59,160 nt of DNA from the NCBI GenBank assembly GCA_028277885.1, contig JANQFK010000002.1, positions 1 through 59,160 on the forward strand. Direction: 5' to 3'. The translations under genes and the position numbers were made by a program. Shown here piece by piece: positions 1 through 9,174 of this stretch. Numbering within the stretch: the first letter of the stretch is position 1; the number at the start of each line of letters is the position of its first letter. The notes beneath the pieces were generated by a model. That model did no database searches, had not been told where the DNA came from, and saw nothing but the letters and a program-made list of their open reading frames with translations. The stretch is from Myxococcota bacterium. Lineage in GTDB: Bacteria; Myxococcota_A; UBA9160; UBA6930.

Positions 1-2723
1 AGCAGGCCGAGACCTTCGCGGCGATCCGCGAGGCGTGGGGGATCCCGCGGGACGAGAACCTGAAGCTGCGCGACTACCCGACCCTCGCCCACGCGATCGA
101 GTTCGTGAAGGAGCGCCGGCCCGCGGGCGCGTCGCCCGCGGCCGAGGCGAAGGAGGCCGAGCCCGCCGCGGAGACGCCAGCAGCGGCCGAGGCGCTCCAG
201 GCGCCACGCGGCGACCTCGAGGCGGCGGCCCGGGTTCCGCGTCGCGTCCCCGTCGCGGTGCTGCGGCCCGCCCTCGACGACTGCAAGCCCACGGGCGTCG
301 CGCTCGGCGAGACGAGCCGCGTGGTGGTGGTGCTCGATCACGGCGGCGTCGGTCGCGCGCTGGTGCGACGCCTCGAGAAGCTCGGCGCCGAGGTGCTGAC
401 GATCACCGACGCCGCGGATCGCGAGAGCCTGGCGGCGCCGATCCGTGAGTTCGCTGCGCGCGGCCCGGTGCAGGGCCTCTACTGGCTGCCCGCCCTCGAT
501 CCCGAGGAGCCGCTCGCGAGCCTGGACCTGCCGGGCTGGCGCGCCGCCCTCGCGGTGCGGGTGAAGGGCCTGCACGCCGCCGCGCGCGAGCTCTACGACG
601 CGCTCGGCGAGCCCGACAGCTTCCTGGTGGCCGGCACGCGCCTCGGCGGGTGCCACGGCTACGGCGACGAGGCGCCGACGGCGCCCCTGGGCGGCGCGGT
701 GGCGGGCTTCGTGAAGTCGGTCGCGCGCGAGCGCCCGGACGCCCTGGTGAAGGCGGTGGACTTCCCGGCCACCCGCAAGACCGCCGAGCTCGCGGATGCG
801 CTGGTCGCCGAGACCCTGGGCGACCCGGGCGCGGTGGAGATCGGCGTCCGGGGCGCGCAGCGCTTCGGCGTGGCGCTGGCCTCCCGCTCCGCCGAGGACG
901 GCGGCGAGGGCCTCGCCCTCGGGCCCGAGACCGTCGCCGTGGTGACCGGGGCCGCGGGCAGCATCGTGTCCGCCATCGTGGCGGACCTCGCCACCGCCGC
1001 CGGGGGCGGGACCTTCCACCTGCTCGACGTCTCGCCGGAGCCGGACCCCGGCGACCCGGAGCTGCTGCGCTTCGCCACGGACCGCGACGGGCTCAAGCGC
1101 TCGATCTTCGAGCGCCTGCGCGCCGCCGGAGAGCGCGGAACCCCGGCCCAGGTGGAGGGCGAGCTCGCCCGCATCGAGCGGGCCCACGCCGCCGCGGTGG
1201 CGCTCGAGGCGGTGCGCGCGGCGGGCGGCCGTGCCCACTACCACGCCGTCGATCTCACCGACGGTGAGGCCGTGGCGAAGGTGATCGACGGGGTCCGGGC
1301 GGAGAGCGGCCACATCGACGTCCTGCTCCACGCCGCGGGCATGGAGCGCAGCCGCGCGCTCCCCGACAAGGAGGCCGCGGAGTTCGACCGCGTGTTCGAC
1401 GTCAAGGCGGACGGCTGGTTCAACCTGATGCACGCGGTCGGCGACCTGCCCCTCGGCGCGAGCGTCGCCTTCAGCTCCATCGCGGGGCGCTTCGGCAACG
1501 CCGGCCAGACCGACTACGCGGCCGCCAACGACCTGCTCTGCAAGTGCGCGAGCTGGATGCGCGGCGCGCGGCCCGCCACCCGGGCCCTCGCCATCGACTG
1601 GACCGCCTGGGGCGGCATCGGCATGGCGACCCGGGGCTCGATCCCCCAGGTGATGGAGCGCGCGGGCATCGAGATGCTGCCCGCCGAAGCGGGCATCGCG
1701 GTGGTGCGGCGCGAGCTGTGCGCCGGCGCCGGGCGCGGCGAGGTGCTGATCGCCGGACGCCTCGGGGTGCTCGAGGCCGAGCGCCACGAGACCGGCGGCC
1801 TCGACCCGGCCGCCTTCGAGGCGCGGACGGGCGAGGCGGGCCCGATGCTGGAGCGCGTCACCGGCCTCTCGACCACCGAGGGCCTGTGCGTCGAGACCCG
1901 GCTCGAGGCCACCCAGCCCTTCCTCGACCACCACCGCATCGACGGCACCCCGGTGCTGCCGGGGGTGATGGGGCTCGAGGCCTTCGCGGAGCTCGCCGGG
2001 CTGCTGCTGCCCGGCTGGCACCTGCGCGGCATCGAGGACGTCGCGTTCGAGGCGCCCTTCAAGCTCTACCGCGACGAGGCGCGCAGCGTCGAGCTGGTGG
2101 GCCAGCCCCGGCCCGAGGGCGACGAGGTCGTGGTGCATTGCGAGCTCCGCGGGCGTCGCAGCCTGCCGGGCCAGGAGGAGCCCCAGGTGACCAGCCACTT
2201 CCGTGCCCGCGTCCGCATGGCGCCCGAGCCGCTTCCCGACGAGTCGGGCGACGCGCCCGGCGCCGCACCGGAGAGCGCCGCCCGGCCCGCCGACGTGTAC
2301 CGGGTCTACTTCCACGGCCCGGCCTACCGGGTGCTCGACGCCGCCTGGCGCGAGGGCGAGGACGCGGTGGGCGCCATGGCGGCGGACCTGCCCGAGAACC
2401 ACCGGCCGCCGGACCGGCCGCTGCGCGCCGCTCCCCGGGAGATCGAGCTGTGCTTCCAGACCGCGGGCATCCACGAGATCGGCACCACGGGCCGGATGGG
2501 GCTGCCCCAGCGCATCGACCGCGTGGTGTTCCCGGGCGAGCCCGCGGCGCCCGGGGGCGACCTCCGGGCGGTGGTGACGCCGCGTGGCGAGGGCGCCTGC
2601 GACGCCCGCGTGCTCGGCGCCGACGGCCGCGTGCGGCTGCGCCTCGAGGGCTACCGGACCGCGGCGCTTCCCGCCGGGCTCGACGCCGAGGCCCTGGCGC
2701 CCCTGCGCCGGGCGATGAGCTAG
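1..2723 (+). CDS. PUFA/secondary-lipid synthase (PfaA-like type I megasynthase), 5'-truncated: ACP end - KR - DH
   Basis: The reading frame is open from base 3 to the stop at 2721-2723, giving 906 visible residues; the N-terminal part (KS/AT/ACP expected) lies outside the window. Residues 1-38 match the end of an acyl carrier protein ([16 protein letters not shown]). Residues 90-310 look like the non-catalytic ketoreductase subdomain. Residues 305-590 form the catalytic KR, with a degenerate nucleotide loop TGAAGSIVS, as in PfaA-type KRs, and a YAAAN active-site stretch around residue 505. From about 640 there is a hotdog dehydratase with [10 protein letters not shown] (H-x3-G-x4-P, His about 644). 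These domains would reduce and dehydrate beta-ketoacyl chains on ACP. The next two genes (malonyl-CoA supply, PPTase) fit a polyunsaturated or secondary lipid synthase locus. A polyketide product cannot be excluded. Confidence 0.88.
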   Translation, partial: QAETFAAIREAWGIPRDENLKLRDYPTLAHAIEFVKERRPAGASPAAEAKEAEPAAETPAAAEALQAPRGDLEAAARVPRRVPVAVLRPALDDCKPTGVALGETSRVVVVLDHGGVGRALVRRLEKLGAEVLTITDAADRESLAAPIREFAARGPVQGLYWLPALDPEEPLASLDLPGWRAALAVRVKGLHAAARELYDALGEPDSFLVAGTRLGGCHGYGDEAPTAPLGGAVAGFVKSVARERPDALVKAVDFPATRKTAELADALVAETLGDPGAVEIGVRGAQRFGVALASRSAEDGGEGLALGPETVAVVTGAAGSIVSAIVADLATAAGGGTFHLLDVSPEPDPGDPELLRFATDRDGLKRSIFERLRAAGERGTPAQVEGELARIERAHAAAVALEAVRAAGGRAHYHAVDLTDGEAVAKVIDGVRAESGHIDVLLHAAGMERSRALPDKEAAEFDRVFDVKADGWFNLMHAVGDLPLGASVAFSSIAGRFGNAGQTDYAAANDLLCKCASWMRGARPATRALAIDWTAWGGIGMATRGSIPQVMERAGIEMLPAEAGIAVVRRELCAGAGRGEVLIAGRLGVLEAERHETGGLDPAAFEARTGEAGPMLERVTGLSTTEGLCVETRLEATQPFLDHHRIDGTPVLPGVMGLEAFAELAGLLLPGWHLRGIEDVAFEAPFKLYRDEARSVELVGQPRPEGDEVVVHCELRGRRSLPGQEEPQVTSHFRARVRMAPEPLPDESGDAPGAAPESAARPADVYRVYFHGPAYRVLDAAWREGEDAVGAMAADLPENHRPPDRPLRAAPREIELCFQTAGIHEIGTTGRMGLPQRIDRVVFPGEPAAPGGDLRAVVTPRGEGACDARVLGADGRVRLRLEGYRTAALPAGLDAEALAPLRRAMS

Positions 2724-2725
2724 CC

Positions 2726-5700
2726 GTGCAGGGTCCCTTCCGCCGCATCGCCATCGTGAACCGCGGGGAGGCCGCCGTGCGGCTGATCCGCGCCGTCCGG
2801 GAGCTCAACCGCGACGAGGCGTCGCGCCTCCACACCATCGCGCTCTACACCGAGCCGGACCGCCGCGCGCTGTTCGTCCAGGAGGCCGACGAGGCCTACG
2901 ACCTCGGCTCGGCGATCTTCGCCGACGAGCGCGACGGGCGTCGCAAGAACCGCTACCTCGACTACGCGGCCCTCGAGCGCGCGCTGCGCGAGACCCGGGC
3001 CGAGGCGGTCTGGGTGGGCTGGGGCTTCGTGAGCGAGCACGCCGAGTTCGCGGACCTGTGCGAGCGGCTAGGCGTGGTCTTCGTAGGCCCGGACCCGGCG
3101 GTGATGCGCAGCCTGGGCGACAAGATCGGCTCGAAGCGCATGGCCGAGGAGGCCGGCGTGCCCGTGGCGCCCTGGAGCGGCGGCCCGGTGGAGAGCCTCG
3201 CCGAGGCCACCCAGCACGCCGAGCGCCTCGGCTACCCGCTGATGGTGAAGGCCACCGCGGGCGGCGGCGGCCGCGGGATCCGGCGGGTGCCGTCGGCGGC
3301 GGAGCTCGCCGGCGCCTTCGAGGAGGCGCGCTCCGAGGCGGCCAAGGGCTTCGGCGACGCCACGGTCTTCATGGAGCGCCTGCTCGAGGGCGCGCGCCAC
3401 ATCGAGGTGCAGATCATCGGCGACGGGCACACCACCTGGGCGCTGGGCGTGCGCGACTGCACGGTGCAGCGCCGCAACCAGAAGGTGATCGAGGAGTCGC
3501 CGTCGCCGGCCCTCACCCCGGAGCAGCACGCCGAGATCCTCGCCGCCGCGGCGCGCCTCGGCGACCGCGCGGGCTACCGCAACGCCGGCACCGTGGAGTT
3601 CCTCTACGACCCGGTCACCGAGAGCTTCTCCTTCATGGAGGTGAACGCGCGCCTCCAGGTGGAGCACCCGGTCACCGAGTGCACCACCGGCGTCGACCTG
3701 GTGAAGCTCCAGCTCCACGTGGCGCGCGGCGGCCGCCTGGAGGGCGAGCCGCCGAAGCCGAGCGGCCACGCCATCGAGCTGCGCGTGAACGCCGAGGATC
3801 CGGAGCGCGGCTTCGCACCGTCGCCCGGCCTGGTGGAGCTGTTCCGGCTGCCCGGCGGCCCCGGAATCCGCATCGACTCGGGCTTCGTCGAGGGCGACAG
3901 CGTCGCGCCCGAGTTCGACTCGATGCTCGCCAAGCTGATCGCCACCGGCCGTGACCGCGAGGAGGCCCTCGGGAGGCTCGAGCGCGCGCTGCTCGAGATG
4001 GGGATCGCGATCCGCGGCGGAGCCAGCAACAAGGGCTTCCTGCTGGGGCTGCTGCGCCGCCCCGAGGTGCGCAGCGGCGAGGTGAACGTGGGCTGGCTCG
4101 ACGCCCTGGCGGCCCGCGAGGAGCACCTGCCCCGGGAGGGTCTCGGCGTGGCGATCCTCCAGGCCGCCATCGACGCCTACGACGAGGACCTCGCCGTGGA
4201 GCGCACCCAGTTCTACGCCACCGCGGCCCGCGGGCGGCTGCGGGTGCGCGCCGAGGTGGGCTGCGAGGTCGAGCTGCGCAACCGCGGCGAGCGCTACGAG
4301 CTGCGCGTCTTCCGGGTCGGGCCCGACGCCTACCGGATCGACGTGGAAGGGGCGCGGATCGACGTCGGCGTGGAGCGCCTGGGCCGCTTCGACCGCCGCC
4401 TCGAGATCGGCGACCGCCGCCACCGCGTGCTGAGCCAGGCCGACGGCCTCGACCGCATCGTCGAGGTGGACGGCATCCCCCACCGCCTCTCCCGGGACGA
4501 CGCCGGCATGGTGCGCGCGCCGGCGCCGGCGGTGGTGCTCCAGATCGCCGTGAAGGAGGGCGACGAGGTGGCGGCGGGCGACCGCCTCGCCGTCCTCGAG
4601 GCCATGAAGACCGAGCTGCCCGTGCTGGCGCCCTGCCACGGCAAGGTGCGCGAGGTCCTGGTGGGCCCCCACATCCAGGTCGATGCCGGGGCGCCGCTGA
4701 TCCTGCTCGAGCCCGTGGAGCAGGAGGGCGAGGTGGCCGCCGGGGAGCGCGTGGACTTCGCGAGCTTCGCGGCGCCCGAGGCCGCCGACGAGGCGCCCGA
4801 GGCCGGCTGTCGCGCGAACCTCGACGGCCTGCGCAGGCTGGTGCTCGGCTACGACGTCGATCCCGGCGAGGCGGCGCGCCTCGCCGAGGGCCGCCGCAGC
4901 CTGTGCACGCGGCTCGCGCCGGACGACCCGGACCTGCTGGCCGGCGAGGAGCAGATCCTCGAGGCCTTCACCGACGTGTGCGCGCTCTTCGCCCGTCGCG
5001 GCTTCGACTGGGACCGCTCCGACGAGGAGGCCCGGGTGCCCGAGGAGTTCCTGCTCCTCTACCTGCGCACCCTCGACGCCGCGGCCGCGGGCCTGTCCGA
5101 GAGCTACGTGGACCGGCTCCAGCGCGCCCTAGCCCACTACGGCGTGCGCGAGCTCGACCGCACCCGGGAGCTCGAGGAGAGCCTGCTGCGGATCTGCAAG
5201 GCCCACGAGCGCATGGGGGACCAGCTCGGGGTGGTGATCAAGATCCTCGAGCGGCGCCTCGACCACGCCGAGGCGCTCGCGCCCCGCGCGACCGAGGAGC
5301 TCGGACGCCGCCTCGACCGGATCGTCTCGGTGACCCGGGGGCGCTACCAGGCGGTGAGCGACCTGGCCCGTGAGGTGCGCTACCGGCTGTTCGACCGGCC
5401 GTTCTTCGAGCAGGTGCGGCGCGAGGTCTACGCCCGGGCCGACGCCGATCTGGCGGGGCTCGCCAGCGCGACCGGGGCGGAGCGCGAGCGGCGCATCCGC
5501 GACCTCGTGGACTGCGCCGAGCCCCTGGTGACGCGGCTCACCCACCGCTTCGCCGAGGCGAGCGCGGCGGAGCGCCGGGACATGCTCGAGGTGGTGACGC
5601 GGCGCTACTACCGGATCCGCGACCTCCACGACGTCGAGACCACGGACGCCGAGGGCCGCGCGGTGCTGCGCGGCCGCTACCCCCACGAGGGCGGCGACGT

Positions 5701-8317
5701 CCTGCTGCTGAGCAGCCACGCGCGCCTGGGCGCCGACGACGACGGCGACCTGCGCGCCACGGCGGCGGAGCTGGGCCGGCGCCTCTCCGAGGCGTCGTCC
5801 ACCGACGACGTGGTGCTGGACCTCTTCGTCCACTCCGAGGCGCCGGCCATGGATCCCGACGCCCCCGAGGCCAACGCCACCGAGGAGCGGGTGCGGGCCG
5901 CCCTCGAGGCGGCGCGCTTCCCCCGGCCCCCGCGCCGCGTGGTGGTGGCCGTGGCCGGCCGGGGCGCCGGGCCCGGCATGGCCTCGGTGGTGCACTACAC
6001 CTGGCGCTCCGAGGACGGCGGCCTGCGCGAGGACCGCGGCCGGCGCGGGCTGCACCCGATGATGGGCAAGCGCCTCCAGCTCTGGCGGCTCGCCAACTTC
6101 GACGTCGAGCGGGTGGCGTCCTCCGAGGACGTCTACCTGTTCCACGGCGTGGCCCGCTCGAACCCCCGGGACGAGCGGCTGTTCGCCTTCGCCGAGGTGC
6201 GCGACCTCACCCCGGTGCGCGACGAGGCCGGCCGCGTCGTGCGGCTCCCGCGCCTCGAGATGATGGTGATGGAGGCCCTCGCCGCGATGCGCCTGTTCCA
6301 GTCCCGGCGCAGCGCGCGGAAGCGGCTGCACTGGAACCGGCTCGTCCTCTACGCGTGGCCGCCCCTCGAGCTCGGCGTCGAGGAGATGAACGAGGTGGCG
6401 CACCGCCTGGTGCCGGCCGGCGCCGATCTGGGCCTCCAGAAGACCGTGGTCCGGGTGCGCATGCGGGACCCGGCCAGCGGCGAGGAGCGCGACACCGCGA
6501 TCCAGCTGGGAAGCCCCGGCGGACGCGAGGTCGAGATGCGCTTCACGCCTCCCGCCGAGGAGGCCATCGCGCCGCTCTCCGAGTACGACCAGAAGGTCGT
6601 GCGCATGCGCCAGCGGGGCATGATCTACCCCTACGAGCTGGTCCGGATGCTGACGCCGCCCGTGGACGGCGCCCGCACGGAGTTCCCGCCGGGCGAGTTC
6701 GAGGAGTGGGACCTCGACGAGGAGCAGCGCCCGGTGCCCGTCGAGCGGCCCCACGGCCTCAACACCGCCAAGATGATCTTCGGCGTGATCCGGAACTTCG
6801 ACGCCAAGCACCCCGACGGCCTCGCCCGCGTGATGCTGCTCGGGGATCCGAGCCGCGAGCTCGGATCCTTCGCGGAGCCCGAGTGCCGCCGCATCATCGC
6901 GGCCATCGACCTGGCCGAGGAGCGGGGCGTCCCGGTGGAGTGGTTCCCGGTCTCGGCGGGCGCGAAGATCGCCATGGACAGCGGCACCGAGAACCTCGAC
7001 TGGACGGCGGCGGCGCTGCGCCGCATCGTCGAGTTCACCCAGGCCGGCGGCGAGATCAACGTGGTGGTGAACGGCGTGAACGTGGGCGGCCAGTCCTACT
7101 GGAACGCCGAGGCCACCATGCTGAGCCACACCCGGGGCATACTGATCATGACGCCCGAGGGCTCCATGGTGCTCACGGGCAAGCGCGCCCTCGACTACTC
7201 GGGAGGCGTCTCCGCCGAGGACAACCAGGGGATCGGCGGCTTCGACCGCATCATGGGAGTGAACGGCCAGGCCCAGTACTGGGCCCGGGACGTCGGCGAG
7301 GCCTGCCACCTGCTGTTCCGCCACTACGACCACTGCTACGTGGCGCCGGGGGAGCGCTTCCCTCGCCGCGCCGTCACCTCGGACCCGGCGGACCGCGACA
7401 TCCGCGGCCACGCCTACGGCGAGCCGGCCCACGGCTTCGAGCGCGTCGGCGAGATCTTCGACGACGAGCGCAACCCCGGACGGCGCAAGCCCTTCGCGAT
7501 CCGCAGCGTGATGGGGGCCGTGATCGACCAGGACCACGAGCCCCTCGAGCGCTGGACGGCGATGCGAGAGGCCGAGAGCGCGGTGGTGTGGGACGCCCAC
7601 CTGGGCGGGAACCCGGTGTGCCTGATCGGGATGGAGTCCCGCGCCATCCCGCGCCTGGGCTTCGTGCCCGCCGACGGGCCCGACCAGTGGACCGCCGGGA
7701 CGCTCTTCCCGCTGTCCTCCAAGAAGGTGGCCCGGGCCATCAACACGGCGAGCCGCAACCGGCCGGTGGTGTTCCTGGCGAACCTGTCGGGCTTCGACGG
7801 ATCGCCCGAGTCCCTGCGCCGGCTGCAGCTCGAGTACGGCGCGGAGATCGGCCGCTCGGTGGTGAACTTCGAGGGCCCGATGGTGTTCTGCGTGATCAGC
7901 CGCTACCACGGCGGCGCCTACGTGGTGTTCTCGAGCCGCCTGAACGAGGGCCTCGAGGTGGCGGCCCTGGAGGGGAGCTTCGCCTCGGTGATCGGCGGCG
8001 CGCCGGCGGCGGCGGTGGTGTTCTCCGGCGAGGTGGACAAGCGCACCCGCAACGACCCGCGCCTCCAGAGCCTCGACGCCGAGATCGCCGCCGCCGACGA
8101 GGCCTCGCGGGGCCGGCTGCGGGCGCGCTGGCACGAGCTGTTCGAGGAGGTGCGCTCGGAGAAGCTCGGCGAGGTGGCGAGCCACTTCGACGCGGTGCAC
8201 AGCGTGCAGCGCGCCCAGAAGGTGGGCTCCCTCGACCACATCGTGCCCGCCGCGAGGCTGCGCCCCTACCTGGTCGAGGCCGTCGAGCGCGGCATGGCGC
8301 GAGGAGCCGAGCGCTGA
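2726..8317 (+). CDS. Giant single-chain acetyl-CoA carboxylase (BC-BCCP-central-CT), eukaryote-like order
   Basis: A protein of 1863 residues that should carboxylate acetyl-CoA (or a related acyl-CoA) to malonyl-CoA using biotin. The GTG start at 2726 lies 2 bases after the megasynthase stop and directly opens the biotin carboxylase fold (FRRIAIVNRGEAAVR). Biotin carboxylase occupies about 1-480 (ATP-grasp loop KATAGGGGRG near 175, MEVNARLQVEHP at 304). The biotinyl domain has its biotin lysine in LEAMKTEL at about residue 628. A long unassigned central region spans about 680-1330. Carboxyltransferase beta-like (GLNTAKMIFGVIRNFD, from about 1345) and alpha-like (FLANLSGFDGSPES, about 1680) halves follow. 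Typical bacterial ACC is split into AccA/B/C/D; one chain in this order with a long centre recalls eukaryotic ACC. It probably supplies malonyl-CoA to the upstream synthase. Substrate is inferred, not shown. Confidence 0.9.
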   Translation: MQGPFRRIAIVNRGEAAVRLIRAVRELNRDEASRLHTIALYTEPDRRALFVQEADEAYDLGSAIFADERDGRRKNRYLDYAALERALRETRAEAVWVGWGFVSEHAEFADLCERLGVVFVGPDPAVMRSLGDKIGSKRMAEEAGVPVAPWSGGPVESLAEATQHAERLGYPLMVKATAGGGGRGIRRVPSAAELAGAFEEARSEAAKGFGDATVFMERLLEGARHIEVQIIGDGHTTWALGVRDCTVQRRNQKVIEESPSPALTPEQHAEILAAAARLGDRAGYRNAGTVEFLYDPVTESFSFMEVNARLQVEHPVTECTTGVDLVKLQLHVARGGRLEGEPPKPSGHAIELRVNAEDPERGFAPSPGLVELFRLPGGPGIRIDSGFVEGDSVAPEFDSMLAKLIATGRDREEALGRLERALLEMGIAIRGGASNKGFLLGLLRRPEVRSGEVNVGWLDALAAREEHLPREGLGVAILQAAIDAYDEDLAVERTQFYATAARGRLRVRAEVGCEVELRNRGERYELRVFRVGPDAYRIDVEGARIDVGVERLGRFDRRLEIGDRRHRVLSQADGLDRIVEVDGIPHRLSRDDAGMVRAPAPAVVLQIAVKEGDEVAAGDRLAVLEAMKTELPVLAPCHGKVREVLVGPHIQVDAGAPLILLEPVEQEGEVAAGERVDFASFAAPEAADEAPEAGCRANLDGLRRLVLGYDVDPGEAARLAEGRRSLCTRLAPDDPDLLAGEEQILEAFTDVCALFARRGFDWDRSDEEARVPEEFLLLYLRTLDAAAAGLSESYVDRLQRALAHYGVRELDRTRELEESLLRICKAHERMGDQLGVVIKILERRLDHAEALAPRATEELGRRLDRIVSVTRGRYQAVSDLAREVRYRLFDRPFFEQVRREVYARADADLAGLASATGAERERRIRDLVDCAEPLVTRLTHRFAEASAAERRDMLEVVTRRYYRIRDLHDVETTDAEGRAVLRGRYPHEGGDVLLLSSHARLGADDDGDLRATAAELGRRLSEASSTDDVVLDLFVHSEAPAMDPDAPEANATEERVRAALEAARFPRPPRRVVVAVAGRGAGPGMASVVHYTWRSEDGGLREDRGRRGLHPMMGKRLQLWRLANFDVERVASSEDVYLFHGVARSNPRDERLFAFAEVRDLTPVRDEAGRVVRLPRLEMMVMEALAAMRLFQSRRSARKRLHWNRLVLYAWPPLELGVEEMNEVAHRLVPAGADLGLQKTVVRVRMRDPASGEERDTAIQLGSPGGREVEMRFTPPAEEAIAPLSEYDQKVVRMRQRGMIYPYELVRMLTPPVDGARTEFPPGEFEEWDLDEEQRPVPVERPHGLNTAKMIFGVIRNFDAKHPDGLARVMLLGDPSRELGSFAEPECRRIIAAIDLAEERGVPVEWFPVSAGAKIAMDSGTENLDWTAAALRRIVEFTQAGGEINVVVNGVNVGGQSYWNAEATMLSHTRGILIMTPEGSMVLTGKRALDYSGGVSAEDNQGIGGFDRIMGVNGQAQYWARDVGEACHLLFRHYDHCYVAPGERFPRRAVTSDPADRDIRGHAYGEPAHGFERVGEIFDDERNPGRRKPFAIRSVMGAVIDQDHEPLERWTAMREAESAVVWDAHLGGNPVCLIGMESRAIPRLGFVPADGPDQWTAGTLFPLSSKKVARAINTASRNRPVVFLANLSGFDGSPESLRRLQLEYGAEIGRSVVNFEGPMVFCVISRYHGGAYVVFSSRLNEGLEVAALEGSFASVIGGAPAAAVVFSGEVDKRTRNDPRLQSLDAEIAAADEASRGRLRARWHELFEEVRSEKLGEVASHFDAVHSVQRAQKVGSLDHIVPAARLRPYLVEAVERGMARGAER

Positions 8318-9174
8318 GCGGCGCGGCGAACCGACCGCCGCACCGCGCGGCCGAGCGAGCGCCGAACGGCGCGGCCAGGCGAGCGCCGCAAGGCGCGGCA
8401 AAGGGGAAGACGCTCTGGTGGCTCGTCGAGTCCGCCGCGGTGGCGCCCGGCGAGGCCTGGCTCTCCGCGGACGAGCGCGAGACCGCGGCCGGGCTGCGCT
8501 TCGAGAAGCGCCGCTCGGACTGGCGGGTCGGGCGCTGGGCCGCCAAGCACGCGCTGGCGGCTCGGCTCGGTCTGGCGCCGCAGGCCGCGGAGCTGGCGCG
8601 CCTCGAGATCCGCAACGACCCGGAGGGCGCGCCCTCGGCGCTCCGCGACGGCCGGCCGCTCCCCGTGCCCCTCTCCATCAGCCACCGCGACGGCGCCGGC
8701 CTGTGCGCGCTCGCGCCCCCGGGCCGGGCGATCGGCTGCGACCTCGAGGTGGTGGAGCCGCGCGACCCCGCCTTCGTGGCGGACTACTTCGGTGCCCGGG
8801 AGCGCGCCGGCGTGGCCGCGGCCCCGGAGGCCGGGCGCGTCGTCCGCGTCGCGCTGGTGTGGAGCGCCAAGGAGGCCGCCCTCAAGGCCCTCGGCACCGG
8901 GCTGCGCCGGGACACGCGGGAGCTCCACGTGGAGCCGGCTCCCGGCGAGGCCCGCCGGGGCTGGCGACGCCTGGCGGTGGAGGTGGCGGGCGACGCCACC
9001 CTCGCGGGGTGGTGGCGCGAGCTCGGCGAGCGGCTCCTCACCGTCGTGACGCGGCCCGCCGGCCAGGCGCCCGAGGCCCTGCTCCCGCTCGGCGGTGATC
9101 AGGCCGCGGCGTCGTGGAGCGCCCGCACCGCGGCCAGGGTGTCGGCGGCACCCGGGTCCTTGTCGGGGCGGTAG
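8314..9174 (+). CDS. 4'-phosphopantetheinyl transferase (Sfp/PfaE-like), probable CTG start
   Basis: Transfers phosphopantetheine from CoA to carrier-protein serines; its natural partner is the ACP of the upstream megasynthase. Family motifs are present: SISHRDG, GCDLEVVEPRD (metal-binding Asp/Glu) and WSAKEAALKALG. Homology needs a start before TLWWLVES (about 8407), but there is no in-frame ATG, GTG or TTG between the carboxylase stop and GTG 8440. A CTG at 8314 overlaps that stop as CTGA and sits 7 bases after a strong Shine-Dalgarno (GAGGAG, 8301-8306), so I take CTG; this adds about 30 Ala/Arg/Pro-rich residues encoded by a tandem repeat. The 3' end overlaps the convergent ligase gene by 76 bases. 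Function is confident; the start is not. Confidence 0.78.
   Translation: MSGAANRPPHRAAERAPNGAARRAPQGAAKGKTLWWLVESAAVAPGEAWLSADERETAAGLRFEKRRSDWRVGRWAAKHALAARLGLAPQAAELARLEIRNDPEGAPSALRDGRPLPVPLSISHRDGAGLCALAPPGRAIGCDLEVVEPRDPAFVADYFGARERAGVAAAPEAGRVVRVALVWSAKEAALKALGTGLRRDTRELHVEPAPGEARRGWRRLAVEVAGDATLAGWWRELGERLLTVVTRPAGQAPEALLPLGGDQAAASWSARTAARVSAAPGSLSGR
8323..8394 (+). repeat. Three in-frame copies of a 24-bp tandem repeat at the PPTase 5' end
   Basis: Units at 8323-8346, 8347-8370 and 8371-8394 share GCGGC at the start and GCCG in the middle. Copies two and three both contain GCGAGCGCCG, exactly 24 bases apart. Translated in the PPTase frame they read AANRPPHR, AAERAPNG and AARRAPQG. 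The period is a multiple of three, so copy-number change would keep the frame. Copies two and three also hold small hairpins (GCGCC arms at 8359-8372 and 8383-8396). Confidence 0.7.
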
